A DNA stretch of 64,000 nt from an uncultured Ruminococcus sp. (GTDB lineage: Bacteria > Bacillota > Clostridia > Lachnospirales > Lachnospiraceae): positions 231,339-295,338 of the forward strand of contig FMEL01000004.1 in NCBI GenBank assembly GCA_900066355.1, in the 5' to 3' direction. The first letter of the stretch is position 1, and every line of letters begins with the position of its first letter. Positions 7,816 through 16,108 of the stretch are shown here, in pieces. The translations under genes and the position numbers were made by a program. The notes below the pieces were generated by a model. It was not told the DNA's origin, did not search any database, and was given only the letters and a program-made list of their open reading frames with translations.

Positions 7816-8505
7816 ATGGAGCAGAAAAACAGAATTCTGATTGTAGAAGACGATACGGATATCAATAATCTTTTATATACGGCATTACAGAAAGCAGGGT
7901 ATGAGACGGTACAGGCTTTTTCCGGGACGGAAGCGAGGATGCTGTTCCAGATGGATAAGGCGGGCTTTTCTTTGATTCTATTGGATCTGATGCTTCCGGG
8001 AATTTCAGGAGAAGAGGTGCTTGCCCAGATTCGGAAACAGGGCAATACGCCGGTTATTGTCCTGACAGCCAAAGACGGATTGGATGAAAAAATCGGGCTT
8101 CTTACCAGTGGGGCAGATGATTACATTACAAAACCGTTTGAGATACAGGAGGTGCTTGCCCGGATTCAGGTTCAGCTCCGCCATATGCAGCAGGAGCCGG
8201 AACATAAAAGCGTGTCATATAAAAACCTGGAACTGGACCGTGAGCGCTTTGAAGTCCGGATTGCCGGAGTGCTGCTTCCCAAAATTACAAAGCAGGAATT
8301 TGCAATTCTGGAGCTTTTACTGGAGCATCCGAAACAGGTCTTCAGCAAAGAAGAGATTTTTGAATATGCGTGGGATGAACACTATATGGGAGAGACAAAG
8401 ACACTGGATGTACATATCAGCAATATCCGGAAAAAGATAAAAGCAGTAACGCAGGAGGAATATATTGATACCGTATGGGGAATCGGCTACCGTCTGCATT
8501 CTTAA
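7816..8505 (+). CDS. OmpR/PhoB-family response regulator
   Basis: A 229-residue response regulator. The receiver domain spans about 6-118, with the acidic pocket (VEDD, 10-13), the phosphorylated Asp57 in LLDLMLPG and the KPFE Lys near 107. The C-terminal winged helix (about 130-228) ends with the VWGIGYRL signature. The start at 7816 was chosen because GGAAGGA lies 8 bases upstream; earlier in-frame ATGs are too close to it. It opens a cassette of response regulator, ABC exporter and histidine kinase, like those that sense and export peptide antibiotics. Confidence 0.9.
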   Translation: MEQKNRILIVEDDTDINNLLYTALQKAGYETVQAFSGTEARMLFQMDKAGFSLILLDLMLPGISGEEVLAQIRKQGNTPVIVLTAKDGLDEKIGLLTSGADDYITKPFEIQEVLARIQVQLRHMQQEPEHKSVSYKNLELDRERFEVRIAGVLLPKITKQEFAILELLLEHPKQVFSKEEIFEYAWDEHYMGETKTLDVHISNIRKKIKAVTQEEYIDTVWGIGYRLHS

Positions 8506-8507
8506 TC

Positions 8508-8524
8508 TTTACTCTTTTTTTACT
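8508..8524 (+). promoter_or_regulatory. possible response-regulator box (TTTACT direct repeat)
   Basis: TTTACT is repeated with an 11-base period (8508-8513 and 8519-8524) in the gap between the response-regulator and exporter genes. OmpR-type regulators bind 6-base repeats with this spacing. The site is T-rich, so chance is possible. Confidence 0.35.
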
Positions 8525-8591
8525 ATTTATTTGCGTTTGATTAGGATTTATCCGATATGATAACAGCAGATAAGAAAAGGAGATGAAAGCA

Positions 8592-9509
8592 TTGAGTGAA
8601 TTGTTATTAAGTACAAATGGATTGACGAAGCAGTATGGTCATCATAAGGCAGTGGATAAAGTAAACCTTCACATAAAAAAGGGTGCTATCTATGGATTTA
8701 TCGGACGGAACGGTGCGGGAAAGACGACTTGCCTGAAGATGATCAGTGGACTTGCAAGACCGACAGCCGGAGAGATTGAGATGTTCGGGTGTAAAGGAAA
8801 AGAACTGGAGAGGATTCGTTCTCGTGTGGGGTGTCTGATTGAAGCACCGGGGCTGTATGGCAACATGAATGCATATACAAACCTGAAAATAAAATGTGAA
8901 TTGTTTGGTATTCGGAAAAAGGGATACATCGAAGATATCTTAGAGACGGTCGGACTGGAAGGTGTCGGAAAGAAAAAAACGAAACATTTTTCCCTTGGAA
9001 TGAAGCAGCGTCTCGGAATCGGGCTGGCACTGGTCGGGGAGCCGGATCTCCTGGTCCTTGATGAACCGATCAATGGGCTTGATCCCCAGGGAATTGCAGA
9101 GGTGCGTGATACCATACAGAGACTGCGAGATGAACGGAATATGACGATTTTGATATCCAGTCATATTTTAGAGGAATTATCTAAGATTGCAACGGATTAT
9201 GGAATTATCCATAATGGAAGTCTTCTGCAGGAGCTGACAAGCGAAGAACTGATGAAACGCTGCAGTGAACGGATTGAAATAGAGTTAATCCATCCGGAGC
9301 AGGCAGTCCCGATTCTGGACAGAATGGGATTTACCAACTATCAGGTTACAGATAAGAGCCATATCCATATATTTGAACGATTGAATGAAAGCGCCAATGT
9401 CAATATGGAACTGGCAAAAGCAGGAATTTTGGTCAATGGAATTTCCATTACCAGTGAAGAACTGGAAACCTATTTCTTGAATCTGACAGGAGGGAATCAA
9501 AATGCTTAA
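8592..9509 (+). CDS. ABC transporter ATPase (bacitracin/lantibiotic-export type)
   Basis: A 305-residue ATP-binding subunit. It has Walker A GRNGAGKTT (about 38-46), the signature FSLGMKQRLG (about 134) and Walker B LLVLDEPINGLDP (about 156). The C-terminal 80-residue extension is typical of BcrA-type ATPases. The ATG at 8583 sits directly on the AGGAG, so the TTG at 8592, 9 bases after it, is the more likely start. It overlaps the permease gene by 8 bases. The substrate is probably a membrane-active peptide; this is inferred from family and neighbours. Confidence 0.88.
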   Translation: MSELLLSTNGLTKQYGHHKAVDKVNLHIKKGAIYGFIGRNGAGKTTCLKMISGLARPTAGEIEMFGCKGKELERIRSRVGCLIEAPGLYGNMNAYTNLKIKCELFGIRKKGYIEDILETVGLEGVGKKKTKHFSLGMKQRLGIGLALVGEPDLLVLDEPINGLDPQGIAEVRDTIQRLRDERNMTILISSHILEELSKIATDYGIIHNGSLLQELTSEELMKRCSERIEIELIHPEQAVPILDRMGFTNYQVTDKSHIHIFERLNESANVNMELAKAGILVNGISITSEELETYFLNLTGGNQNA

Positions 9510-10353
9510 TATGATAAAAATGGATCTGTACCGGATGGTCCGGACAAAAAGTATGTATGTGGTATGGATTGTGATGGCGGCAGCTATATTCTTCTCCACA
9601 TCCATGTCGAAACTGGATATTGATACGATGAACAAGGAAGCGGAACAACAGCAGACAGAAAACATTGCAGAAACAGTGAAACCAGAAACCATCAATATGG
9701 GAATGTCCGTATTCCTGCCGACACAGCCGGGAGAAAAAGTAACGGTCTTTGATCAGGTATATGCAAACCTGCAGGCGAAGTTTGTGGCGTTGTTTCTGGT
9801 GATTTTTACAGTGCTGTTTTCCAGTGCAGATATAGGAAGCGGTTATATTAAAAATATCGGCGGGCAGGTAAGGAGCCGGAGAAACCTGATCTTTTCCAAA
9901 GCTTCCGTGTTGTTTGTGTATACGACTGTTACCATGCTGCTTTATTTCATCATTCAGATTATTGCACAGCAGATGTACTTCGGATATCTGGAGTGGGGGA
10001 ATGGAAGCGAGTTGCTGAGATACTTTGGTATTCAGATTTTGCTTCATTATGCACTGGTACTAATCAGTATGGCGATTGCGGTGGTTTTGAACAGCAACGT
10101 GTTCAGCATGACGATTGTTATCTGCCTGTGCATGAATACCATGATTGTCTTATACGGAGTGATCAATCATTTGATCCAGAAGGCAGGTGTGGAGAATTTC
10201 CAGATTTTGAAATATACAGTGACAGGAAAGATTGCACTTTTATCCATGTCACCGACCAATAAGGAATGCCTGACGGCAGTTGTGATTGCGGCGGCGTTCG
10301 GAATCGTGGTTACATTACTGACAGCATGGGTATTCAGAAAGAGAGATATCTAA
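9502..10353 (+). CDS. ABC-2 type permease
   Basis: A 283-residue membrane protein with an N-terminal membrane segment (about 20-36), a long extracytoplasmic loop (about 37-90) and a cluster of five hydrophobic segments between about 90 and 278. This layout matches the single permease of BcrAB or lantibiotic-immunity exporters. It overlaps its ATPase gene and is followed without a gap by the kinase gene, so the three are one operon. The specific substrate cannot be told from sequence. Confidence 0.82.
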   Translation: MLNMIKMDLYRMVRTKSMYVVWIVMAAAIFFSTSMSKLDIDTMNKEAEQQQTENIAETVKPETINMGMSVFLPTQPGEKVTVFDQVYANLQAKFVALFLVIFTVLFSSADIGSGYIKNIGGQVRSRRNLIFSKASVLFVYTTVTMLLYFIIQIIAQQMYFGYLEWGNGSELLRYFGIQILLHYALVLISMAIAVVLNSNVFSMTIVICLCMNTMIVLYGVINHLIQKAGVENFQILKYTVTGKIALLSMSPTNKECLTAVVIAAAFGIVVTLLTAWVFRKRDI

Positions 10354-11250
10354 ATGATAAAACTAGGGTTCGTGCTATTGATAGCAGTGATACTGGTACA
10401 AGGAATGTTATTTTGGAAATACCAGCGGCAGGTGAAAGACATCTGCCGCCAGTTGTCGTTTCTGATGAAGCACGACAGCAACATGCTGATTACCAGAGAA
10501 ATGGATTTTGGAGGCATTGGTGAGTTGGCAGATGTTTTAAACGAATGGCTGGAACTGAAGCGAAGGGAAAAGAAGGAATACTTGAAGAAAGAGGAGATGA
10601 TTTCGGATACATATACAAATCTCTCACATGATATCCGTACTCCTTTGACATCCCTTGACGGATATTTTCAGTTAATGGAAACCTGTGAAGACCAGGAAGA
10701 GCAGAGACGGTATATGAAGATCATACAGGAGAGAATCGGCAGCCTGAAAGAAATGCTGGAAGAATTATTTACTTTTACAAAACTTAAAAACGATTCTTTT
10801 CATCTGGAAATGTCATCCTGCTGTATCAACAAGATTTTGAAAGATACCATATTTTCCTACTACGATGAATGGACGGGCAGAGGAATTGAACCGGAGATAC
10901 AGATTACAGATAAACTGCTGTTTATGAACGGAAATGAACAGGGAATCCAGAGAATTTTTCAGAATATCATAAAAAACGGACTGGATCACGGGGAGAAGAA
11001 AATCAGTATTTCACTGGAAGAAGTTGAAAACAACATCCGGATACAGATAAAAAATCAAGTATGTCATGTGGAAAAAATAAATGTAGATCAGGTGTTTGAA
11101 CGGTTTTATAAAGCGGATGAAGCACGCAGTAAGACTTCCAGCGGTCTCGGCTTATCAATTGCGAAAGAGCTGGTACTTCGTATGGATGGGAAAATCAGCG
11201 CCCGGATAGAAGGGAATGAGTTCTGTGTGGAGATTGTGTTTCCAAAATAA
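10354..11250 (+). CDS. short histidine kinase of the exporter cassette
   Basis: A 298-residue sensor kinase with one membrane helix (about 4-22) and almost no extracellular part, so it probably senses through the exporter or within the membrane. The H-box is NLSHDIRTPLTSL with His92, the N-box NIIKNGLDHG is near 210, and the G2 box SSGLGLSIAK is near 270. The usual DxGxG of the G1 box is replaced (KNQVCHVEKIN), as in a subgroup of short Firmicute kinases. The ATG directly follows the permease stop. Its partner is the regulator at 7816-8505. Confidence 0.88.
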   Translation: MIKLGFVLLIAVILVQGMLFWKYQRQVKDICRQLSFLMKHDSNMLITREMDFGGIGELADVLNEWLELKRREKKEYLKKEEMISDTYTNLSHDIRTPLTSLDGYFQLMETCEDQEEQRRYMKIIQERIGSLKEMLEELFTFTKLKNDSFHLEMSSCCINKILKDTIFSYYDEWTGRGIEPEIQITDKLLFMNGNEQGIQRIFQNIIKNGLDHGEKKISISLEEVENNIRIQIKNQVCHVEKINVDQVFERFYKADEARSKTSSGLGLSIAKELVLRMDGKISARIEGNEFCVEIVFPK

Positions 11251-11371
11251 AAGGAAAAATTTATATTAAAGCAAGTGAAAATGGGGAATGACTTTATATA
11301 GGTTTCATGGTAGAATTACAGTAGAAAGAGAAGAGTCACTCAGTCATTTGTTGTATGAAAGGATGAGTATA

Positions 11372-11662
11372 ATGTATAAAGTAGAACTTAAATTTGATAC
11401 AAGCAAGCTCGCTCCGGAAACGGTAAATCAGATGTGTGAACAGGCAGATCAGATTTTTGAGCAGGAGGATTTAAGCTGTGCAGTCAAAGCCCTTGGAAGC
11501 AGGATTTATCTTGACCGGGGACGCAAGCAGGACTATGGAAGATTCTGGGCAGCAATCTTTCAGTTGAAAAACTCCGTAGGAATTGCAGAGAATTTGTTAG
11601 AGTGTTTCTGGTATAACGGAACAGAAAAGGAGAACCTGATTACAGACTTTATAAGGAACTAA
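11372..11662 (+). CDS. small protein upstream of vapD-like gene, possible antitoxin
   Basis: A 96-residue soluble protein with no family that I recognise. The ATG at 11372 follows AAAGGATGAG at a good distance; the longer frame from 11288 lacks a site. It ends 3 bases before the VapD-like gene, so the pair is co-translated. In Haemophilus a small gene (vapX) upstream of vapD encodes the antitoxin, but this protein is longer and not obviously related. The antitoxin role is inferred from position only. Confidence 0.6.
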   Translation: MYKVELKFDTSKLAPETVNQMCEQADQIFEQEDLSCAVKALGSRIYLDRGRKQDYGRFWAAIFQLKNSVGIAENLLECFWYNGTEKENLITDFIRN

Positions 11663-11665
11663 CAG

Positions 11666-11998
11666 ATGGACAGCTTACAGAGGAAAGGCATCAATTTTGA
11701 CCTGAATACACAAGCACTAAAGGAATATTATCCGAAAGGTGACTGGCATAATGCATATGCGGATGTAAGGGACTTTTTTGAAGCAAACGGATTTGAGCAT
11801 ATTCAGGGATCGGGATATCATTCGGTGGAAGCAATGTCAGAAGCAAAAGCCATGGCAGTTATTTATCAGATGACAAAAGAATTTCCATGGCTCAATTATT
11901 GTGTGAATGTGTGTACCATATCAGATGTACCGGAACTGTTTGATATCTCGCATGTATTTGCCAGAGAAGCGGAACGGTTGGAAAAGAAAAATGCATGA
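11666..11998 (+). CDS. VapD-like protein (Cas2-fold endoribonuclease family)
   Basis: A 110-residue protein that begins INFDLNTQALKEYYPKGDWHNAYADVRDFFEANGFEH in discontinuous motifs typical of VapD: FDLN at the end of strand 1, the YADVRDFFEANGF helix, and a QGSGYHS segment. VapD proteins have a ferredoxin-like Cas2 fold and cleave mRNA in several bacteria. The preceding gene (11372-11662) is its likely partner. A consensus promoter starts immediately after the stop, so the next unit is independent. Confidence 0.72.
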   Translation: MDSLQRKGINFDLNTQALKEYYPKGDWHNAYADVRDFFEANGFEHIQGSGYHSVEAMSEAKAMAVIYQMTKEFPWLNYCVNVCTISDVPELFDISHVFAREAERLEKKNA

Positions 11999-11999
11999 T

Positions 12000-12028
12000 T
12001 TGACAAATTATTTCCAATATGTTATATT
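12000..12028 (+). promoter_or_regulatory. promoter of the riboswitch-controlled unit
   Basis: TTGACA (12000-12005), a 17-base spacer and TATATT (12023-12028). Transcription would start about 12035, at the first bases of the predicted aptamer. Confidence 0.75.
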
Positions 12029-12035
12029 CATCTCA

Positions 12036-12168
12036 AGCAAAAAAGGGAGTAGCTGAACGCCTTGAAAGAGGTGGTTTTGTAACCGACAACCGGTATCGAG
12101 AGATACCCGTAGCAAATGAGATAGCAAGACTTTTATTGTGGCAGAGGTCATGATAGGAGTCTTTTTTT
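12036..12168 (+). ncRNA. yybP-ykoY (manganese) riboswitch with terminator
   Basis: The leader begins AAAAAAGGGAGTAGC, the hallmark of the yybP-ykoY aptamer. It contains paired segments (ACCGACAACCGGT and GGTATCGAGAGATACC), then AGCAAATGAGA and TAGCAAGACT, and ends in AAGACT...AGTCTT followed by seven T (to 12168). The family senses Mn2+ and turns genes on when manganese is high. It precedes a three-gene unit (12228-13863). The motif match is by eye; the 3' loop deviates somewhat from the commonest GAGACC form. Confidence 0.72.
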
Positions 12169-12227
12169 ATTATGAAATATAGAAAATCTGCCGCAATAGT
12201 CTGCTAAAAAGAAAGAGAGGATAAACG

Positions 12228-12662
12228 ATGAGTAACGAAATGATGAAACGGGAAATGCAGGAAGCAGTACAGGCAGGGGAGCGGGCGCTTCAGAGCCTTT
12301 ACGCAGCAAGGGATAAGTTGGGAAGTGCGAGAAACTGGGGCATTTTTGATATGCTTGGAGGAGGCTTTATCAGTGACTTTGTGAAGCATTCTAAAATGAA
12401 TGACGCAGCTGCGTTGATGGAACAGGCGAAAAGCGATATTCAGCGTTTTCAGAGAGAATTAAGAGATGTGCAGGTTTCCTTGGATCTGCGCATGGAAATC
12501 GGCAGCTTCCTTTCCTTTGCGGATTTCTTTCTGGACGGGCTGGTGGCAGATTATATGGTGCAGAGCAAGATTGCAGATGCAAGAGAACAGGTGGATGATG
12601 CCATCAACCGGATAGAAAAGATACTTGCTGATGTGAAAAATCGGATGAATGGGGAGGTGTAG
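12228..12662 (+). CDS. helical hypothetical protein, first gene after the riboswitch
   Basis: A 144-residue, almost wholly alpha-helical protein with likely coiled-coil segments at about 1-35 and 60-95 and a Gly/Phe-rich middle (WGIFDMLGGGFISDFVKHSKM). That WGxxDxxGGG...DxxKHxKM stretch recurs in small Firmicute proteins found with YccF and EcsC proteins. It may associate with the membrane. It lies 60 bases after the manganese-type riboswitch and 3 bases before the YccF gene. Function unknown. Confidence 0.75.
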   Translation: MSNEMMKREMQEAVQAGERALQSLYAARDKLGSARNWGIFDMLGGGFISDFVKHSKMNDAAALMEQAKSDIQRFQRELRDVQVSLDLRMEIGSFLSFADFFLDGLVADYMVQSKIADAREQVDDAINRIEKILADVKNRMNGEV

Positions 12663-12665
12663 CAT

Positions 12666-13025
12666 ATGGGATGCCTGGGAAATGTGTTGTGGTTTGTGTT
12701 TGGCGGCGCAGTCAGTGGGCTGAGCTGGTGTCTGGCAGGTTGTCTCTGGTGTATTACCGTTGTGGGGATTCCGGTGGGGATGCAGTGTTTTAAATTTGCG
12801 GCGCTTAGTTTTTTCCCCTTTGGAAAAGAGGTGCAGTATGGTGGCGGAGCTGGTTCGTTCCTTTTGAATATCATCTGGCTGATTGTATCCGGTCTGCCTC
12901 TTGCACTGGAGCATCTGGCGTTGGGTACAGCTTTATGTGTGACGATTATCGGAATCCCGTTTGGTTTACAGCAGTTTAAACTGGCGAAACTGGCATTGAT
13001 GCCGTTTGGTGCGGAGGTGTATTAA
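12666..13025 (+). CDS. YccF-domain inner membrane protein
   Basis: A 119-residue membrane protein made of two copies of the YccF repeat: each has a hydrophobic helix pair and the motif GIPxGxQxFKxAxLxxxPFG (about 36-55 and 97-116). Four membrane segments are expected. The function of YccF proteins is not known. GGGGAGGTG lies upstream of the ATG. The gene is the second of three controlled by the putative Mn2+ riboswitch, which hints at membrane or metal homeostasis. Confidence 0.85.
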   Translation: MGCLGNVLWFVFGGAVSGLSWCLAGCLWCITVVGIPVGMQCFKFAALSFFPFGKEVQYGGGAGSFLLNIIWLIVSGLPLALEHLALGTALCVTIIGIPFGLQQFKLAKLALMPFGAEVY

Positions 13026-13026
13026 G

Positions 13027-13863
13027 ATGCGATTATTTGATAAAAGGACACCGCTTCAGAAGGAGTGGGAAAAGCTGGAAGTACAGGAGCAGAGATTCCT
13101 TCAGAAGCGTTCAGAGAAAAGGGAGAGCATTCTGAATCAGAAACTGGAGGAAAAGATACCGCCGAAACTTCAGAAAACATTGGATACCGCTTTTGCGAAG
13201 GCATTTGCTCTGATTTTCGAGAAAGGAACCGGGGTTATTGAAAAGACGTATCAGCGGACAAAACTGGAGCAGGATTATCAGGTGCGGCAGTATATGGCGG
13301 ATGTAAAGCAGAATTCCAAATCCCTCCGCTCTTTTTCTAAAAAGGCAAGAGATACGGGAACAAAGAATTTACTGCTATCCGGTGTGTCTGGAATCGGGAT
13401 GGGCGTATTGGGAATCGGTCTGCCGGATATTCCGGTATTTACAGGGATGATTTTAAAGAATATTTATGAGACTGCTCTGCAGTATGGATACAGCTATGAA
13501 AGCAGGGAAGAAAAATATTTTATCTTATTATTGATCCGGGGAGCAGTATCCTATGGGGATACACTTTGTGAGATTGACGGGAAAGTAAATGAATTTATCA
13601 GAAACGGAATACTGCCGGAAGAGTATCAGGATAAGGAGCAGATCGAACAAACGGCGGGAGCTTTGTCAAAAGAGCTTCTGTATATGAAGTTCTTACAGGG
13701 AATTCCGGTGGTTGGTGCTGTAGGCGGAGCTTATGATGCAGTCTACATGAAACGGATCACAGAGTATGCAGAGCTGAAATACCGGCACAGGTATCTGGCG
13801 GGGCGGAAAAAGGCAGAGAATGGACAATTATGTAAAAGGTGTAAAAGTTATAGAGATATATGA
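13027..13863 (+). CDS. EcsC-family protein
   Basis: A 278-residue protein with the EcsC family layout: a charged coiled N-terminus (1-90), a Gly-rich hydrophobic stretch (about 115-150, LLSGVSGIGMGVLGIGLPDIPVFTGMIL) with the conserved LPDIPVF core, and a second hydrophobic part near 235-250 (GIPVVGAVGGAYDAVY). The start at 13027 has GCGGAGGTG upstream. EcsC proteins are linked to protease secretion in Bacillus, but the mechanism is unclear. The last 44 bases overlap the next gene. Confidence 0.82.
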   Translation: MRLFDKRTPLQKEWEKLEVQEQRFLQKRSEKRESILNQKLEEKIPPKLQKTLDTAFAKAFALIFEKGTGVIEKTYQRTKLEQDYQVRQYMADVKQNSKSLRSFSKKARDTGTKNLLLSGVSGIGMGVLGIGLPDIPVFTGMILKNIYETALQYGYSYESREEKYFILLLIRGAVSYGDTLCEIDGKVNEFIRNGILPEEYQDKEQIEQTAGALSKELLYMKFLQGIPVVGAVGGAYDAVYMKRITEYAELKYRHRYLAGRKKAENGQLCKRCKSYRDI

Positions 13864-14152
13864 TGCCGCAAATAAGGAATTGCTGGTAAAGTATGATGAT
13901 AAGCATAATATAGACAAGGTTATTTCTGCTTTAAATATAAAATCATGGAAAGAGACAGAAAAAAGCATAGGTATGAACCCTAAATATACCATAAAATTTT
14001 ATTGCGATACTACGAACCAAGATGAAGAAAAAGATATAAAAGAAATTACCCTTTATGAAAATGGGGAATATGCTACGATTTTTATTACTTCTCCTGGCGG
14101 AGTAAAACAAAACTATAAAACGAGCATTGATATTTCTGAATTGGTTATCTAA
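13820..14152 (+). CDS. AT-rich hypothetical protein overlapping the EcsC gene
   Basis: A 110-residue soluble protein that I do not recognise. It is rich in Lys, Ile and Asp/Glu and visibly more AT-rich than the preceding genes. It starts inside the end of the EcsC gene in another frame (44-base overlap) with only a poor ribosome site. This could be translational coupling, or the scar of a recombination that fused the tail of another gene to the cassette. No terminator follows until 14286. Confidence 0.5.
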   Translation: MDNYVKGVKVIEIYDAANKELLVKYDDKHNIDKVISALNIKSWKETEKSIGMNPKYTIKFYCDTTNQDEEKDIKEITLYENGEYATIFITSPGGVKQNYKTSIDISELVI

Positions 14153-14285
14153 TAATATTTGTGTAATGAGAATGAAAATCTAATTCTTTCAAGTTTAACT
14201 AAGACATTCCCGGAGCAAATGCTCATGGCATTGAAGCGGATACAAACACTATTGTTTGATAGAAATAAGAGAGGTTATTTATAAT

Positions 14286-14336
14286 AAAATGAGCCGCCAG
14301 AACTGTAGGGGTGATGCAGTACGGGCGGCTCATTTT
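14286..14336. terminator. bidirectional terminator between convergent units
   Basis: AAAATGAGCCGCC pairs perfectly with GGCGGCTCATTTT around a 25-base loop, with A and T tracts on both sides. It separates the rightward cassette (7.8-14.2 kb) from the leftward ICE genes starting at 14341. Confidence 0.9.
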
Positions 14337-14340
14337 CTAT

Positions 14341-14787
14341 CTAAACGGATGTATCCGGAAGTTCCGGCAGTTGATCGGTGAGTTCTTCATATCCGAGAAT
14401 ATCTCCGGCACATGGCATCGATTGCCCTGTTCCCTGCTGTGGTTTCCGGAAGTACAGCCGATACCGATGTCCCTCTAGGAGTTTGATATTCTTTTCCAGT
14501 GAGAAGGCGTATTCCTTTCCGTTATCACTGGCAAACCAATATTGCTGGTTTTTCCCGAAGAGTGTCTGTTCCCGTTTCGTGCAGCTTACGTCCAGTGACA
14601 GATAAGCATGTGTATGGATCAGGTGGTAGAAACTGAGTGCACGCAAGATGCTGCAGATTCCGATGAGGAGGCTCATGAGGATAAAGAGCCGGTCATGGGT
14701 GGCGATCCCGAAGATGCACCCAAAAAGTACACAGAAAAAGCCGATTGCACTGATGGCAACCAGCTTTGTGAAAAATGGTTTTGGCAT
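14341..14787 (-). CDS. two-pass membrane protein of the ICE
   Basis: A 148-residue protein with two close membrane segments (about 8-28 and 34-52) and a soluble C-terminal domain containing FGKNQQYWFASDNGKEYAFSL-like beta strands. I do not recognise it. It is the last gene of the leftward unit of sigma-like factor, hypothetical and membrane protein, 13 bases after its upstream neighbour, and is followed by the bidirectional terminator. Confidence 0.65.
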   Translation of the reverse strand: MPKPFFTKLVAISAIGFFCVLFGCIFGIATHDRLFILMSLLIGICSILRALSFYHLIHTHAYLSLDVSCTKREQTLFGKNQQYWFASDNGKEYAFSLEKNIKLLEGHRYRLYFRKPQQGTGQSMPCAGDILGYEELTDQLPELPDTSV

Positions 14788-14800
14788 AAGGTTCCTTCCT

Positions 14801-15487
14801 TTAACATGTATGAAATGTGATTTGTTTATTCAGGTACAAATTAGCAATAGCCTGCAGCACTGGATACTGGGTATGGTGAATCTGGACATCATCCACAAGT
14901 GTTTGGTAAGTTGTCTCCGGTTCTGTGTATAACTCATCCATAATATCCGATTCGTTGTGGATTACTTTTTCCTGCTCCATACTTGTGACAAGCTCAGCGG
15001 TCGTGAGGGATACCTTATCAGCCAGCTTCAGAATGGTATCTTCCATCGGTGAAGAGGGTTTCTTCTTTAAATATCTGCCAAACTCTTTTGCACCAATAGT
15101 TCCTTCCAGATAAAGCTGAACGCAGCCAAAGAGCCGGATGGGAAAGGTATCCTTCAAGGGAATAATGGTCAGACTGCCGAGAAGGCGATATAAGGCATCC
15201 ACCCCTGTCAGTCCAATTCCGCTTACAACCAGACCGCGTAAGGAAAGTCGGTTCAGATAGTGTTGGAAGGATAAGCCTTTCGGACCTTCTTTCTGTATCT
15301 GGCGCAGGGTATAGGCATCCTGGAGTTCATGGAGCGTCAGAATCTGGAAGGCAAGACAGCTCCAGAGCAGCAGCTCGTCATCCGATAGTCCATATTCTTG
15401 TCCATCGTTGATTACAAGAGGAATGGATTTTCCGCCTGTCGTTTTTTGAAATTTTAAGGTTCCGACAGAAGTATAAAGTGTCAGCAT
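14801..15487 (-). CDS. conserved ICE hypothetical protein
   Basis: A 228-residue, mostly helical soluble protein of unknown function. The start at 15487 was chosen because GGAGGGAAC lies 8 bases upstream. It follows the sigma-like gene by 20 bases and precedes the membrane protein, so the three form one transcription unit. The N-terminal third (LTLYTSVGTLKFQKTTGG, then an acidic SDDELLLWSCLAF helix) resembles proteins that bind other proteins rather than DNA, but this is only an impression. Confidence 0.65.
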   Translation of the reverse strand: MLTLYTSVGTLKFQKTTGGKSIPLVINDGQEYGLSDDELLLWSCLAFQILTLHELQDAYTLRQIQKEGPKGLSFQHYLNRLSLRGLVVSGIGLTGVDALYRLLGSLTIIPLKDTFPIRLFGCVQLYLEGTIGAKEFGRYLKKKPSSPMEDTILKLADKVSLTTAELVTSMEQEKVIHNESDIMDELYTEPETTYQTLVDDVQIHHTQYPVLQAIANLYLNKQITFHTC

Positions 15488-15507
15488 AAAAGTTCCCTCC
15501 TTCAAGG

Positions 15508-16095
15508 TTAAGTCAGAAGTGCATAGAGTGCATCATCCTGCTGTAATAGTTTCCGTGCTTTGCTCTGCCATGCCCGTACACGATTGGCTGGTACTTGGTA
15601 GTGTTTTGCCAAGTCAAAGCTGGTATATCCCTGCTGTTGCAGATAGAGGGCTACAATTCCCTTCTGAATAGTTGAGGACTGTCCGGTGCCAAGCTGGGTT
15701 AAATGCTCAAGAAGCAAGGTCTGGTTTGTGTCCTTTTCCGGGTGAGTTGTTTGTGTATCCTCGTAGGAAAACAAATCACGATAATGGAGATGTTCATCTT
15801 CAGATGATGCTTCGTCCAGAGAACAGAGCATGGAGCGGTCACGGGCAATTTTCCGCCAGTAGTCAAAGATGGCATGACGGATGATAGTTTTGGCATAAGG
15901 CTGGAATGATCTTCCTTCCTCAAATCCGACAGCCGACCGGCACAAAGCCAGATATCCAATCTGACATAATTCCTGTTGTTCTTCCTCAGTTACATAGGCA
16001 GCGGTGCGGGTCATGGAACGAATCATGATCGGAACCAGATCCATGGATTTTTCCACCAGTTGTTTTTGCTTTTTATTTAGTGGTAAGGTCATCAT
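15508..16095 (-). CDS. sigma-70-like factor / RNA polymerase sigma factor of the ICE
   Basis: A 195-residue protein resembling small sigma-70 factors. Residues about 35-95 look like region 2 (LCQIGYLALCRSAVGFEEGRS, then FQPYAKTIIRHAIFDYWRK, the typical A-x-x-x-IRxAIxDYxR stretch). Residues about 140-185 resemble the region 4 helix-turn-helix (YTSFDLAKHYQVPANRVRAW). It could direct transcription of ICE genes from non-consensus promoters. Two adjacent ATGs at 16095 and 16092 follow AGGCGGTG. Such factors are regular parts of ICEs of this type. Confidence 0.78.
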   Translation of the reverse strand: MMTLPLNKKQKQLVEKSMDLVPIMIRSMTRTAAYVTEEEQQELCQIGYLALCRSAVGFEEGRSFQPYAKTIIRHAIFDYWRKIARDRSMLCSLDEASSEDEHLHYRDLFSYEDTQTTHPEKDTNQTLLLEHLTQLGTGQSSTIQKGIVALYLQQQGYTSFDLAKHYQVPANRVRAWQSKARKLLQQDDALYALLT

Positions 16096-16108
16096 CAATC
16101 ACCGCCTT

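Noticed and set aside
10354..11250. Histidine kinase with degenerate G1 box as an inactive kinase
   Set aside because: Short Firmicute kinases linked to peptide exporters often lack a clear DxGxG yet are functional, so this is not by itself unusual.
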